NCBI RefSeq assembly: GCF_002286975.1
Contig: NZ_NSKB01000001.1
Coordinates: forward strand, 250,733 to 314,732
Reading direction: 5' to 3'
DNA from: Halomonas salipaludis
GTDB taxonomy: Bacteria; Pseudomonadota; Gammaproteobacteria; Pseudomonadales; Halomonadaceae
Length of the DNA: 64,000 bases
Part shown: one piece after another, positions 56,847-64,000 of the stretch
How the letters are laid out: every line of letters begins with the position of its first letter
How positions within the stretch are numbered: position 1 is the first letter of the stretch
Notes under the pieces: model-generated
What the model was told of the DNA's origin: nothing
Database searches by the model: none
Seen by the model: only the letters and a program-made list of their open reading frames with translations
Translations under genes and position numbers: made by a program

Positions 56847-58046
56847 GTGAGTGATGTGATGTCGCCCGCCGCGGCGCCCAATCCGGTGCTGCTGGTGCTC
56901 ACTGCACTGGCGGCATCGGTCATGCTCGGCCTGCCGCTGATCAGCGTGCAGCCCAATCGCATCATGCCCGGAGAGGGCCTGACGCTATGGGCCCTGGGTG
57001 GGCCGCTGGCGGTGGCCGCCGTGCTGACCCTGCTCGCCGCCCTGGCCTGGCTGGCGTGGCGGCCCACACGGCGTGCATTGGCGACGGCCCTGGCGCTGGT
57101 TGGCCTGTGCCTGGCGCTGCTGCCGTGGGGCCTGGTGGCGGTTGCGGCCGAGCAGATCGACCCCGACATGGCGTCGGCCAGGATCGGCCTCGGCGCTGGC
57201 CTGTGGGCGCTGCTGTTCGTGCTGCTGCTGGCGCTGCTGGAGCTGCTCAACCGCCTGGCGCTGGGGCCGCTGCCGCGCTGGGGGCTGACGCTGGTGTTGG
57301 CCTTGTCGCTGTTCGCCGCCTTGGCTGGCGGTGGGCTCGACAGCCTGGCGCTGATGCGTGAGTACCATGGCCGCAGTGCCACCTTTCATGCCGCACTGCG
57401 CTATCACCTGGTGCTGGTGGCGGCGGTGGTCGGCATCAGCTTGCTGTTGGCAGCCGCGCTGGCGCTGGCCATGCGCCGCTGGTCGCGGCTGCAGCGCGGC
57501 ACCTTCAGCGTCCTCAGCGTATTGCAGACCATTCCCAGCCTGGCGCTGTTCGGGCTGCTGCTGGCGCCACTGGCCTACCTCGCCGCACGCTTTACCTGGC
57601 TGGGAGATCTGGGGGTTCGCGGTATCGGCTGGGCGCCAGCGCTGATCGCCCTGGTCGCCTATAGCCTGCTGCCGATGACCCGCAACGCCTACGTGGCCCT
57701 CGATGAGGTGGCCGCCGATGTCACCGACGCCGCCCGCGGCATGGGCATGAGCCCGGGGCAGGTGTTCTGGCAGGTGAGGCTGCCCTTGGCGCTACCGGTG
57801 ATGCTGGAGGGCATCCGCATCACCGCGGTGCAGGCCATCGGCCTTGCCGCGGTGGCGGCGCTGATCGGCGCCGGCGGGCTGGGCACCTTCATCTTCCAGG
57901 GGCTGGGTCAGGCAGCGATGGACCTGGTGCTGCTGGGCGCCTTGCCGATCATCCTTATCGCACTGCTGGTGGATGGCGCGTTCAGCGCCCTGGCCGAGCA
58001 GCTGCGCCGATCTCAGGGACGAGGAGACACAGCCCATGGCGGATGA
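56847..58046 (+). CDS. yehY: ABC transporter permease with extended N-terminus (YehY-like)
   Basis: 399-aa polytopic membrane protein. Residues ~1-170 hold about five extra hydrophobic helices. The C-terminal ~210 residues form the standard BPD_transp_1 permease with the EAA-type loop DAARGMGMSPGQVFWQVRLPLALP that meets the ATPase. Size and two-part build fit YehY (about 385 aa) rather than the short partner YehW. The start is GTG at 56847 or ATG at 56859; the ribosome site does not decide. Confidence 0.9.
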   Translation: MSDVMSPAAAPNPVLLVLTALAASVMLGLPLISVQPNRIMPGEGLTLWALGGPLAVAAVLTLLAALAWLAWRPTRRALATALALVGLCLALLPWGLVAVAAEQIDPDMASARIGLGAGLWALLFVLLLALLELLNRLALGPLPRWGLTLVLALSLFAALAGGGLDSLALMREYHGRSATFHAALRYHLVLVAAVVGISLLLAAALALAMRRWSRLQRGTFSVLSVLQTIPSLALFGLLLAPLAYLAARFTWLGDLGVRGIGWAPALIALVAYSLLPMTRNAYVALDEVAADVTDAARGMGMSPGQVFWQVRLPLALPVMLEGIRITAVQAIGLAAVAALIGAGGLGTFIFQGLGQAAMDLVLLGALPIILIALLVDGAFSALAEQLRRSQGRGDTAHGG

Positions 58047-59028
58047 AAGACAAGCGGCAGCGGCCAAGATCGAGCTCGATGCGGTCACCAAGCGCTTCGG
58101 CGATGTCACTGCGGTGGATGCCATCCGCTTGGCCATTCCCCGCGGCGAGCTGTGCGTGCTGGTGGGGACGTCCGGCTGCGGCAAGTCGACCACGCTGCGC
58201 ATGATCAATCGCCTGATCGAGCACACTGCCGGGCAGATCCGCATCGACGGCCAGCAGATCCGTGACTTCGACGAGCAGCGTCTGCGGCGGCGAATCGGCT
58301 ACGCCATCCAGAGTACCGGGCTGTTTCCGCATTGGACGGTGGCGCGCAATATCGGCCTGGTGCCGCGTCTGCTGCGCTGGCCGGCGTCGCGCATTGCCGC
58401 GCGCGTCAGTGAACTGCTGGCACTGCTGGGCCTCGACGAGAGCGAGTTTGCCGGCAAGTACCCTCACCAGCTCTCCGGCGGCCAGGCGCAGCGCATCGGC
58501 GTGGCGCGGGCCCTGGCCGCGGATCCCGAGGTTCTGCTGATGGACGAGCCTTTCGGTGCGCTCGACCCGATCACCCGCGAGAGCCTGCAGGACGAGCTGC
58601 TGCGGCTGCAGTCGCGGCTGCACAAGACCATCGTCTTCGTCACCCACGACATGGACGAGGCGCTCAAGCTGGCCGACCGTATCGTGGTCATGGATGCCGG
58701 TCGTATCGTCCAGCAGGGCAGTGCCGAGGCGCTGCTTCAGGCGCCGGCCGATGCCTTCGTCGAGTCGCTGCTGGGCGGGCGCGACCGTGGCCTCAAGCAC
58801 GCCGCGCTGACCCGCGTGGCCGAACGCATGCGCCCGCTCAGCGACGCCCAGCGAGGCGATCAGGCGCTGGAGACGCTGAGCGTTGCCGCCGACGACAGCC
58901 TGCGCCAGGCGCTGTCACTGATGCTGTGGCACGGCGTCGACAGCCTGCTGGTCAACGATGTCGAAGGGCAGATGGTCGGCAGCCTCTCGCTGCGCGATGT
59001 CGTGGTGGCGAGGGGGGCGAACTCATGA
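58036..59028 (+). CDS. yehX: ABC transporter ATP-binding protein (YehX/OpuCA-like)
   Basis: 330-aa ATPase. Walker A is VGTSGCGKST, the signature LSGGQAQRIGVARAL, Walker B VLLMDEPFGALD and the switch His is in FVTHDMDEALKLADRI. A C-terminal ~75-residue extension (RPLSDAQRGDQALETLSVAADDSLRQAL...DVEGQMVGSLSLRDVV) looks like a single CBS-type module, which in OpuA-type transporters senses ionic strength. The ATG at 58036 follows GAGGAG and overlaps the permease gene by 11 bp. Confidence 0.93.
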   Translation: MADERQAAAAKIELDAVTKRFGDVTAVDAIRLAIPRGELCVLVGTSGCGKSTTLRMINRLIEHTAGQIRIDGQQIRDFDEQRLRRRIGYAIQSTGLFPHWTVARNIGLVPRLLRWPASRIAARVSELLALLGLDESEFAGKYPHQLSGGQAQRIGVARALAADPEVLLMDEPFGALDPITRESLQDELLRLQSRLHKTIVFVTHDMDEALKLADRIVVMDAGRIVQQGSAEALLQAPADAFVESLLGGRDRGLKHAALTRVAERMRPLSDAQRGDQALETLSVAADDSLRQALSLMLWHGVDSLLVNDVEGQMVGSLSLRDVVVARGANS

Positions 59029-59744
59029 GCCTGGCGCGACGCTTGAGTGCGCCGCTGGCCTGGGCGCTACTGCTGGCGGCTCTGATGCTGCTGATGCCGC
59101 TGTTCGAGGAGGTCTTCCGCCTGGTCGCCCCGGACACGCGTGCGGTGATCTACCAGCGCGACAGCTTCGCCAGCTTGGTCGCCAACCATCTGCTGCTGGT
59201 CGGAGTAGCCTCGCTGTGCGCCATCGTGGTGGGCATGGGGGCGGCGATCCTGGTTACCCGCCAATGGGGGCGTGATTTCCTGCCCCTGGTCAGCCAGCTG
59301 GCCTCGATCGGCCAGACCTTTCCGCCGGTGGCGGTGCTGGCGCTGGCGGTGCCGGTACTCGGCTTCGGTAGCCAGCCGACCATCGTCGCTCTGATCCTCT
59401 ACGGGCTACTGCCGATCGTGCGCAATACCCTGGTCGGGATCCAAGGCATTGCCCCAGGGGTGATGGAGTCGGCGCGCGGCATGGGCATGTCGGGGCGCCA
59501 GATTCTGTGGCAGGTGGAACTGCCGCTGGCACGACCGGTAATCCTGGCCGGCATTCGCACTTCGGTGACCATCAATATCGCCACCGCGGCGATCGGCTCG
59601 ACCATCGGCGCGCGGACCCTGGGTGACCCGATCATCGCCGGCATCGTCAACGGCAATACGGCGTTCATCTTGCAAGGCGCGCTGCTGATCGCGCTGCTGG
59701 CGCTGTGCGTGGATAGCCTTTTCGAGCGGCTGCAGTTACGTTAG
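59025..59744 (+). CDS. yehW: ABC transporter permease, short partner (YehW-like)
   Basis: 239-aa membrane protein with about six helices. The EAA loop is ESARGMGMSGRQILWQVELPLARPVI, followed by the family segment SVTINIATAAIGSTIGARTLGDPIIAGI. The ATG overlaps the ATPase stop by 4 bp (ATGA). It forms the heteromeric pore with the longer permease. Last gene of the operon. Confidence 0.92.
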   Translation: MSLARRLSAPLAWALLLAALMLLMPLFEEVFRLVAPDTRAVIYQRDSFASLVANHLLLVGVASLCAIVVGMGAAILVTRQWGRDFLPLVSQLASIGQTFPPVAVLALAVPVLGFGSQPTIVALILYGLLPIVRNTLVGIQGIAPGVMESARGMGMSGRQILWQVELPLARPVILAGIRTSVTINIATAAIGSTIGARTLGDPIIAGIVNGNTAFILQGALLIALLALCVDSLFERLQLR

Positions 59745-59803
59745 CCCCTGCTATTGGCAACCCTTCATCATATACCTCGGCTGTCAGTTGCTTGGCAAGA
59801 ATG

Positions 59804-59832
59804 TCGGCAATAAAAGGCGGGCTGTTTATAAT
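59804..59832 (+). promoter_or_regulatory. Putative sigma-70 promoter of the chemoreceptor gene
   Basis: TCGGCA (4 of 6 matches to TTGACA) - 17 bp - TATAAT, 85 bp upstream of the ATG. No sigma-28 box is seen here, unusual for a chemotaxis receptor. Confidence 0.5.
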
Positions 59833-59917
59833 ATTTCATTGAATTAAAAATTGCTAATTTCTCCCTTCCTTGTCAATGCGCCATGCAGGCGTATGGGGAA
59901 TAGGTGGAGATAGTTCA

Positions 59918-61591
59918 ATGGAAAACATATCAGTAAAGAAGATGGTGGCGATCCCTCTCTTGTTATTGCTTGGCATGATCGTGTTACTGGGCGGTATGGG
60001 TATGATGGCAGAGCGTGAATCGGCTCAGGTGCTGACTGAAATCAACCAGATCAGCGCCCAGCAGGCGAGCGCTGCCAACCGGGCGGAAACCAACCTGATG
60101 GAAGTGCGTGTGCGGCTGGAAAGGATGGTACAGCACTACCGTAGCGACCGGCCTGAAAGGGCGCAGGTCGCGCTAGAGGAAGCGCTCCAGGCACTCTCCA
60201 GAAGTGATGCGCGGATCGAGTCGCTCGCCAATGTCACGCTGCCCGAAGGCTCCGAACGGCGGATATTGATCGACAACATAGTGGATGGATACCGGTATGT
60301 CGTTAGTGATGCGCTGCGTGGCGATCTCGACAGCGCCCGGTTCGACGCCATCGAGCGCCAACTCGACCCTATTAACCAGCGGTTTCCTGCCTTTAGCGAA
60401 GCCATTGACGTGTTTAATCGTTATGCCCTGGAAAGAGGCAATCGGGTACATGCCGATAGTGTCAGAGATGGACAGATCTTATTGATAACGGTAGCGGTGC
60501 TAATAGTGGTTGCCGTCGGGCTTTATTTGGTGATGCAGCGCTTGCTTAATCGGTTACTGGTCTCACCGTTACAGCGTGCCGTACAAGTTTGTGAAAACAT
60601 CGCCAAAGGCGACCTGACCAGCGATATAGATGCCAAAGGGCATAATGAGATGGGACGCTTGTATGCTGCGATGGCTAACATGCAGGAGCGCCTCGAAGAG
60701 ATGATCGGCACACTGCACCAGAGTAGCGAAGCGGTGGCCAGTAGTTCGCAGCAAATTGCCAGTGGCAGTCAGGACCTGGCATCGCGTACCGAGCAGCAGG
60801 CCGCGGCGCTACAGCAAACCGCGGCGAGCATGGACGAGATATCCTCCATCGTTCGCCAAAACGCCGAGACCGCGAGCCAGGCCGAACGCCTGACCCAGGA
60901 GGCCTCGCGCAAGGCCGAAAGCGGCCAGCAAACGTCACACCAGACCAGCCAACTGATGCATGGACTGGAAGAGAGCTCGAAACGCATCAACGAGATCATT
61001 CAGGTCATCGACTCGATCGCCTTCCAAACCAACATACTGGCTTTGAATGCGTCGGTCGAAGCGGCCCGGGCGGGTGAGCACGGCCGTGGGTTCGCAGTCG
61101 TCGCCAGCGAAGTCCGCTCGTTGGCGACTCGAACCTCTGACTCCTCGAAAGAGATCCGTCACATGATCGAAGACATCTCCCAACGTATCATCGAAGGCGC
61201 CAATCAGGCCCAGCAGAATGGCAAAAGCATGGATGGCATCAATCAGGCGGTGACAAGGGTCAATGACATGATGCAGGCACTGGCGCTAGCGGCTAAAGAG
61301 CAAGAGACCGGCATCGACCAGATCAGCACGGCGGTGACCGAGATGGACTCCGCGACCCAGGAAAACGTGTCATTGGTCGAGGAGACCAGCACGGCGTCGG
61401 CATCGCTGCAGCATGAAGCCAGCTCCCTGGCCGAGCTTGTCGCCACCTTCCGGCTTACCCGTGCCGCCCAGCACAGCACTCCCACACTGGCCAATGCGTC
61501 CGTGGCTCCGCGCTTGCAGCAGCCAGACGCAAGCGTAACGGACGCTAGGCAAGTGTCATCTCGCTCCACTCCGGAGTGGGACACTTTCTAA
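59918..61591 (+). CDS. Methyl-accepting chemotaxis protein with C-terminal CheR/CheB-binding pentapeptide
   Basis: 557-aa transmembrane chemoreceptor. TM1 is at ~9-30, a ~155-residue periplasmic helical bundle (four-helix-bundle type by length and pattern) follows, TM2 is at ~186-206, a HAMP domain at ~207-260 and the cytoplasmic signalling hairpin to ~520. The tip reads [40 protein letters not shown]; Ser and His replace the commoner Ala and Gln. The last five residues EWDTF fit the xWxxF tether that recruits CheR and CheB to high-abundance receptors. GTGGAGA lies upstream of the ATG at 59918; the open frame to 59870 is not used. The ligand is unknown. Confidence 0.94.
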   Translation: MENISVKKMVAIPLLLLLGMIVLLGGMGMMAERESAQVLTEINQISAQQASAANRAETNLMEVRVRLERMVQHYRSDRPERAQVALEEALQALSRSDARIESLANVTLPEGSERRILIDNIVDGYRYVVSDALRGDLDSARFDAIERQLDPINQRFPAFSEAIDVFNRYALERGNRVHADSVRDGQILLITVAVLIVVAVGLYLVMQRLLNRLLVSPLQRAVQVCENIAKGDLTSDIDAKGHNEMGRLYAAMANMQERLEEMIGTLHQSSEAVASSSQQIASGSQDLASRTEQQAAALQQTAASMDEISSIVRQNAETASQAERLTQEASRKAESGQQTSHQTSQLMHGLEESSKRINEIIQVIDSIAFQTNILALNASVEAARAGEHGRGFAVVASEVRSLATRTSDSSKEIRHMIEDISQRIIEGANQAQQNGKSMDGINQAVTRVNDMMQALALAAKEQETGIDQISTAVTEMDSATQENVSLVEETSTASASLQHEASSLAELVATFRLTRAAQHSTPTLANASVAPRLQQPDASVTDARQVSSRSTPEWDTF

Positions 61592-61615
61592 GCGTTCACC
61601 ACCATCTGGCGTATC

Positions 61616-61645
61616 GCGCTACCCTGCCGCTGTGCGGGGTAGCGC
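61616..61645 (+). terminator. Long hairpin after the chemoreceptor gene
   Basis: 12-bp stem starting GCGCTACCC, paired with GGGGTAGCGC (one T-G wobble), with a 6-nt loop, 24 bp after the stop. There is no T-run, so it may act in RNA stability or as a weak terminator. Confidence 0.45.
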
Positions 61646-61703
61646 ATAGGGCTGGACAGCAGCTGGATCAGCATAGGCAAGCTCAATGTAACATCGCGCT
61701 TGG

Positions 61704-61717
61704 TGACGTTAACGTAA
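61704..61717. promoter_or_regulatory. LiuR-like operator palindrome upstream of the bkd operon
   Basis: TGACGTTAACGTAA contains a perfect 10-bp core ACGTTAACGT with one mismatch in the flanks. It resembles the motif I remember for LiuR, the MerR-family regulator of branched-chain amino acid breakdown, and lies about 140 bp upstream of the E1-alpha ATG. The regulator gene is not in the window. Confidence 0.5.
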
Positions 61718-61857
61718 ACTGATGATAGCGTTGATCCAGATATGGGTGAGATGACGCCGAGCAGCTACCTTGAGATCAGGAGCATAGATCCCACCGCCCA
61801 ACGGCCGCGCCCACAAGGCGACGCGTCTCCTCCGACCACTACCCCAGGGAGAGGATC

Positions 61858-63060
61858 ATGAATCGCGACACTTCTACCACACACGTCCCGCACTTCATGA
61901 CCGGTGATGAATGGCAGATTCCGACCTTTGCGCTGCTGCGCCAGAACGGCACGCTGCATGACGGCGCTGCGGCTCCGGAACTGAGCCACGACAAGGCGCT
62001 GCGCATCTACCGCGCGATGCGTTTCACGCGGGTGCTCGACGAACGCATGCTCGCCGCCCAGCGCCAGGGGCGGCTGAGTTTCTACCTGCAGTGCACCGGC
62101 GAGGAGGCCACCGTGGTCGGTGCCACGGCGGCGCTGCAGGATGACGACATGATCATGGCGCAGTACCGTGAGCAGGGCGCGTTGGCCTATCGCGGTTTCT
62201 CCATCGACGAGTTCATGAACCAGCTGTTCGGCAATGCCCTGGACTACGGCAAGGGCCGCCAGATGCCGATCCACTACGGCTCCGCCGAGTACCACTACAT
62301 GACCATCTCCTCGCCGTTGGCGACCCAGATTCCCCAGGCGGTGGGCTACGCCTATGGCCAGAAGCTGGATGGTGAAGGGCGCTGTACCATCACCTTCTTC
62401 GGCGAAGGGGCCGCCTCCGAGGGGGATTTCCATGCCGCCCTCAATATGGCCTCGGTGCATCAGGTGCCGGTGATCTTTCTGTGTCGCAACAACGGCTACG
62501 CCATCTCCACCCCGACCTGCGAGCAGTTCGCCGCTGACGGCATCGCCCCGCGAGCCTTTGGCTATCGCATGCACGTGATCCGCGTCGACGGCAACGACCT
62601 GCTGGCGGTCTACCAGGCCACGCTGGAGGCGCGGCGGCTCGCCGTCGAAGACAACAAGCCGGTGCTGATCGAGGCCATGACCTACCGCCTGGCGGCGCAC
62701 TCATCGTCGGACGATCCCTCCGGCTATCGCAGCCAGAAGGAGGAGGCGGCGTGGCGTGAGAAGGACCCGCTGGCGCGCATGCGCCACTGGCTCGAGCGCC
62801 AGGGCTGGTGGGACGACGACGAGGAGCGCCGGCGCGAGGAGCAGCTGCGCGACGAGGTGCTGGCCGCCATGAAGCGCGCCGAGCGCCAGCCACCGCCGCC
62901 GCTGGCCAGCCTGGTCAGCGACGTCTACGACGCAGTGCCGGCGGCCCTGGCCGAGCAGCTGGCAGCGCTGGAAGCGCATGTGCGCCGCTACCCCGAGGAG
63001 TATCCGCGCGGCGCGGCCGGGCTCGACGGCGTCGCTGGGTCAGCGGCGGGAGGGCGGTGA
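61858..63060 (+). CDS. bkdA1: Branched-chain 2-oxoacid dehydrogenase E1 component, alpha subunit
   Basis: 400-aa TPP-dependent subunit. The TPP/Mg motif reads [39 protein letters not shown] (~residues 180-219). [25 protein letters not shown] and the phosphorylation-loop-like [16 protein letters not shown] are typical of BCKDH alpha. The size fits the bacterial BkdA1 (about 410 aa) rather than pyruvate dehydrogenase alpha (about 330-360 aa). The enzyme decarboxylates the 2-oxoacids of valine, leucine and isoleucine. The stop is 1 bp before the beta-subunit ATG. Confidence 0.9.
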   Translation: MNRDTSTTHVPHFMTGDEWQIPTFALLRQNGTLHDGAAAPELSHDKALRIYRAMRFTRVLDERMLAAQRQGRLSFYLQCTGEEATVVGATAALQDDDMIMAQYREQGALAYRGFSIDEFMNQLFGNALDYGKGRQMPIHYGSAEYHYMTISSPLATQIPQAVGYAYGQKLDGEGRCTITFFGEGAASEGDFHAALNMASVHQVPVIFLCRNNGYAISTPTCEQFAADGIAPRAFGYRMHVIRVDGNDLLAVYQATLEARRLAVEDNKPVLIEAMTYRLAAHSSSDDPSGYRSQKEEAAWREKDPLARMRHWLERQGWWDDDEERRREEQLRDEVLAAMKRAERQPPPPLASLVSDVYDAVPAALAEQLAALEAHVRRYPEEYPRGAAGLDGVAGSAAGGR

Positions 63061-63061
63061 C

Positions 63062-64000
63062 ATGGCGCACATGAATATGCTGCAGGCGATCAATCAGGCG
63101 CTGGATATCGCCATGCAAAGCGACACCCGGGTGATCTGCTTCGGCGAGGACGTAGGCAGCTTCGGCGGGGTGTTCCGAGCCACCAGCCACCTGCAGGAGA
63201 AATACGGCAAGGCGCGTTGCTTCAATACGCCGCTGGTCGAGCAGGGTATCGTCGGCTTCGCCAACGGCCTGGCGGCCCAGGGCCACAGGGCGGTGGCCGA
63301 GATCCAGTTCGCCGACTACATCTATCCGGCCTTCGACCAGATCGTCAACGAGAGTGCCAAGTTCCGCTACCGTTCGGGGAATCTGTTCAACGTCGGCGGC
63401 CTGACCATTCGCACCCCCTACGGCGGCGGCATCTCCGGCGGCCACTACCATTCGCAGTCGCCGGAGGCCTACTTCGCCCACACCCCGGGCCTCAAGGTGG
63501 TGGTGCCGCGCAACCCGCACCAGGCCAAGGGGCTGTTGCTGGCGGCGATCCGCGACCCCAACCCGGTGCTGTTCTTCGAACCCAAGCGCCTCTATCGTGC
63601 CTCCAGCGGCGAGGTACCCGAGGGCGACTACCAGCTACCGCTGGGCGAGGCCGAGGTGGTTAAGGAGGGGGCCGATCTCACCCTGGTGGCGTGGGGCGCG
63701 CAGATGCCGATCATCGAGGAGGCCGCCGAGCTCGCCGAGCGCGACGGTATCTCCTGCGAGGTGATCGACCTGCGCAGCATCCTGCCCTGGGATCGCGACT
63801 GCGTGGCCGAATCGGTGTTCAAGACCGGGCGCCTGGTGATCAGCCATGAGGCGCCGCTCACCGGCGGCTTTGCCGCCGAGATCGCCGCGGCCATTCAGCA
63901 GCACTGCTTCCTGTATCTGGAGTCGCCCATTGCCCGGGTCACCGGGCTGGATACGCCGTTTCCGCTGACCCTGGAAAAGGAGTACCTGCCCGATGCCCTC
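63062..64000 (+). CDS. bkdA2: Branched-chain 2-oxoacid dehydrogenase E1 component, beta subunit (3' end beyond window)
   Basis: Partial: 313 codons are visible and the frame is still open at the window edge. Full-length beta subunits are about 325-340 aa, so only the tail is missing. [66 protein letters not shown] and the [32 protein letters not shown] segment match transketolase-like E1 beta. Coupled to the alpha gene; E2 and possibly E3 genes should follow outside the window. Confidence 0.94.
   Translation, partial: MAHMNMLQAINQALDIAMQSDTRVICFGEDVGSFGGVFRATSHLQEKYGKARCFNTPLVEQGIVGFANGLAAQGHRAVAEIQFADYIYPAFDQIVNESAKFRYRSGNLFNVGGLTIRTPYGGGISGGHYHSQSPEAYFAHTPGLKVVVPRNPHQAKGLLLAAIRDPNPVLFFEPKRLYRASSGEVPEGDYQLPLGEAEVVKEGADLTLVAWGAQMPIIEEAAELAERDGISCEVIDLRSILPWDRDCVAESVFKTGRLVISHEAPLTGGFAAEIAAAIQQHCFLYLESPIARVTGLDTPFPLTLEKEYLPDAL

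Overview
The window is a high-G+C gammaproteobacterial chromosome segment. Its gene content and order (flagellar cluster, luxS-mtnN, folD, tRNA cluster, tig-clpPX-lon-hup-ppiD, glnS-cysS, YehZYXW-type osmoprotectant transporter) point to Halomonas or a close relative in Halomonadaceae. The genus is an inference from content and style; no 16S rRNA gene is present.

Layout. (1) 1-12.3 kb: late and middle flagellar genes. flgN (cut by the window edge), flgM and flgA are on the minus strand; flgBCDEFGHIJKL are on the plus strand and end at a clear intrinsic terminator. (2) 12.3-19.9 kb: a compact catabolic block that divides the flagellar genes. It holds an AmaA-like FAD oxidase, an AmaB-like ALDH7 dehydrogenase, two paralogous LysR regulators, a class III aminotransferase and HglS. 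Together these can take L-pipecolate / aminoadipate semialdehyde (the lysine route) to 2-oxoadipate and D-2-hydroxyglutarate. (3) 19.9-34.2 kb: the second flagellar block, fliFGHIJK-fliLMNOPQR on the minus strand, fliE on the plus strand, then DUF2789, a type I asparaginase, a possible broken small gene and flaG. Four near-perfect sigma-28 promoters, all with 15-bp spacers, precede flgM, flgK, fliL and flaG.

(4) 34.2-37.0 kb: mtnN-luxS (activated methyl cycle, AI-2), folD, and tRNA-Pro, -Arg, -His, -His. (5) 37.3-45.8 kb: proteostasis genes tig, clpP, clpX, lon (with a sigma-32-type promoter), a HU gene and ppiD. (6) 45.8-51.5 kb: a G3E/COG0523 GTPase behind a Zur-like palindrome, lpxH, ppiB, glnS and cysS. 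(7) 51.5-53.5 kb: an AT-rich repeat, then a HipA-like kinase followed by a HipB-like regulator (reverse of the usual order). Three 18-bp operator palindromes spaced 41-42 bp apart lie upstream. This is the most distinctive regulatory structure in the window.

(8) 53.5-64 kb: an M20-family amidohydrolase with a 26-bp perfect palindrome upstream, a DUF1853 gene, a complete YehZYXW-order ABC transporter, a chemoreceptor with a C-terminal CheR/CheB tether, and the start of a branched-chain 2-oxoacid dehydrogenase operon (E1 alpha, and E1 beta cut by the window end) behind a LiuR-like palindrome. I see no CRISPR array, insertion sequence, prophage or rRNA. All function calls come from reading translated sequence and context; no database search was run.
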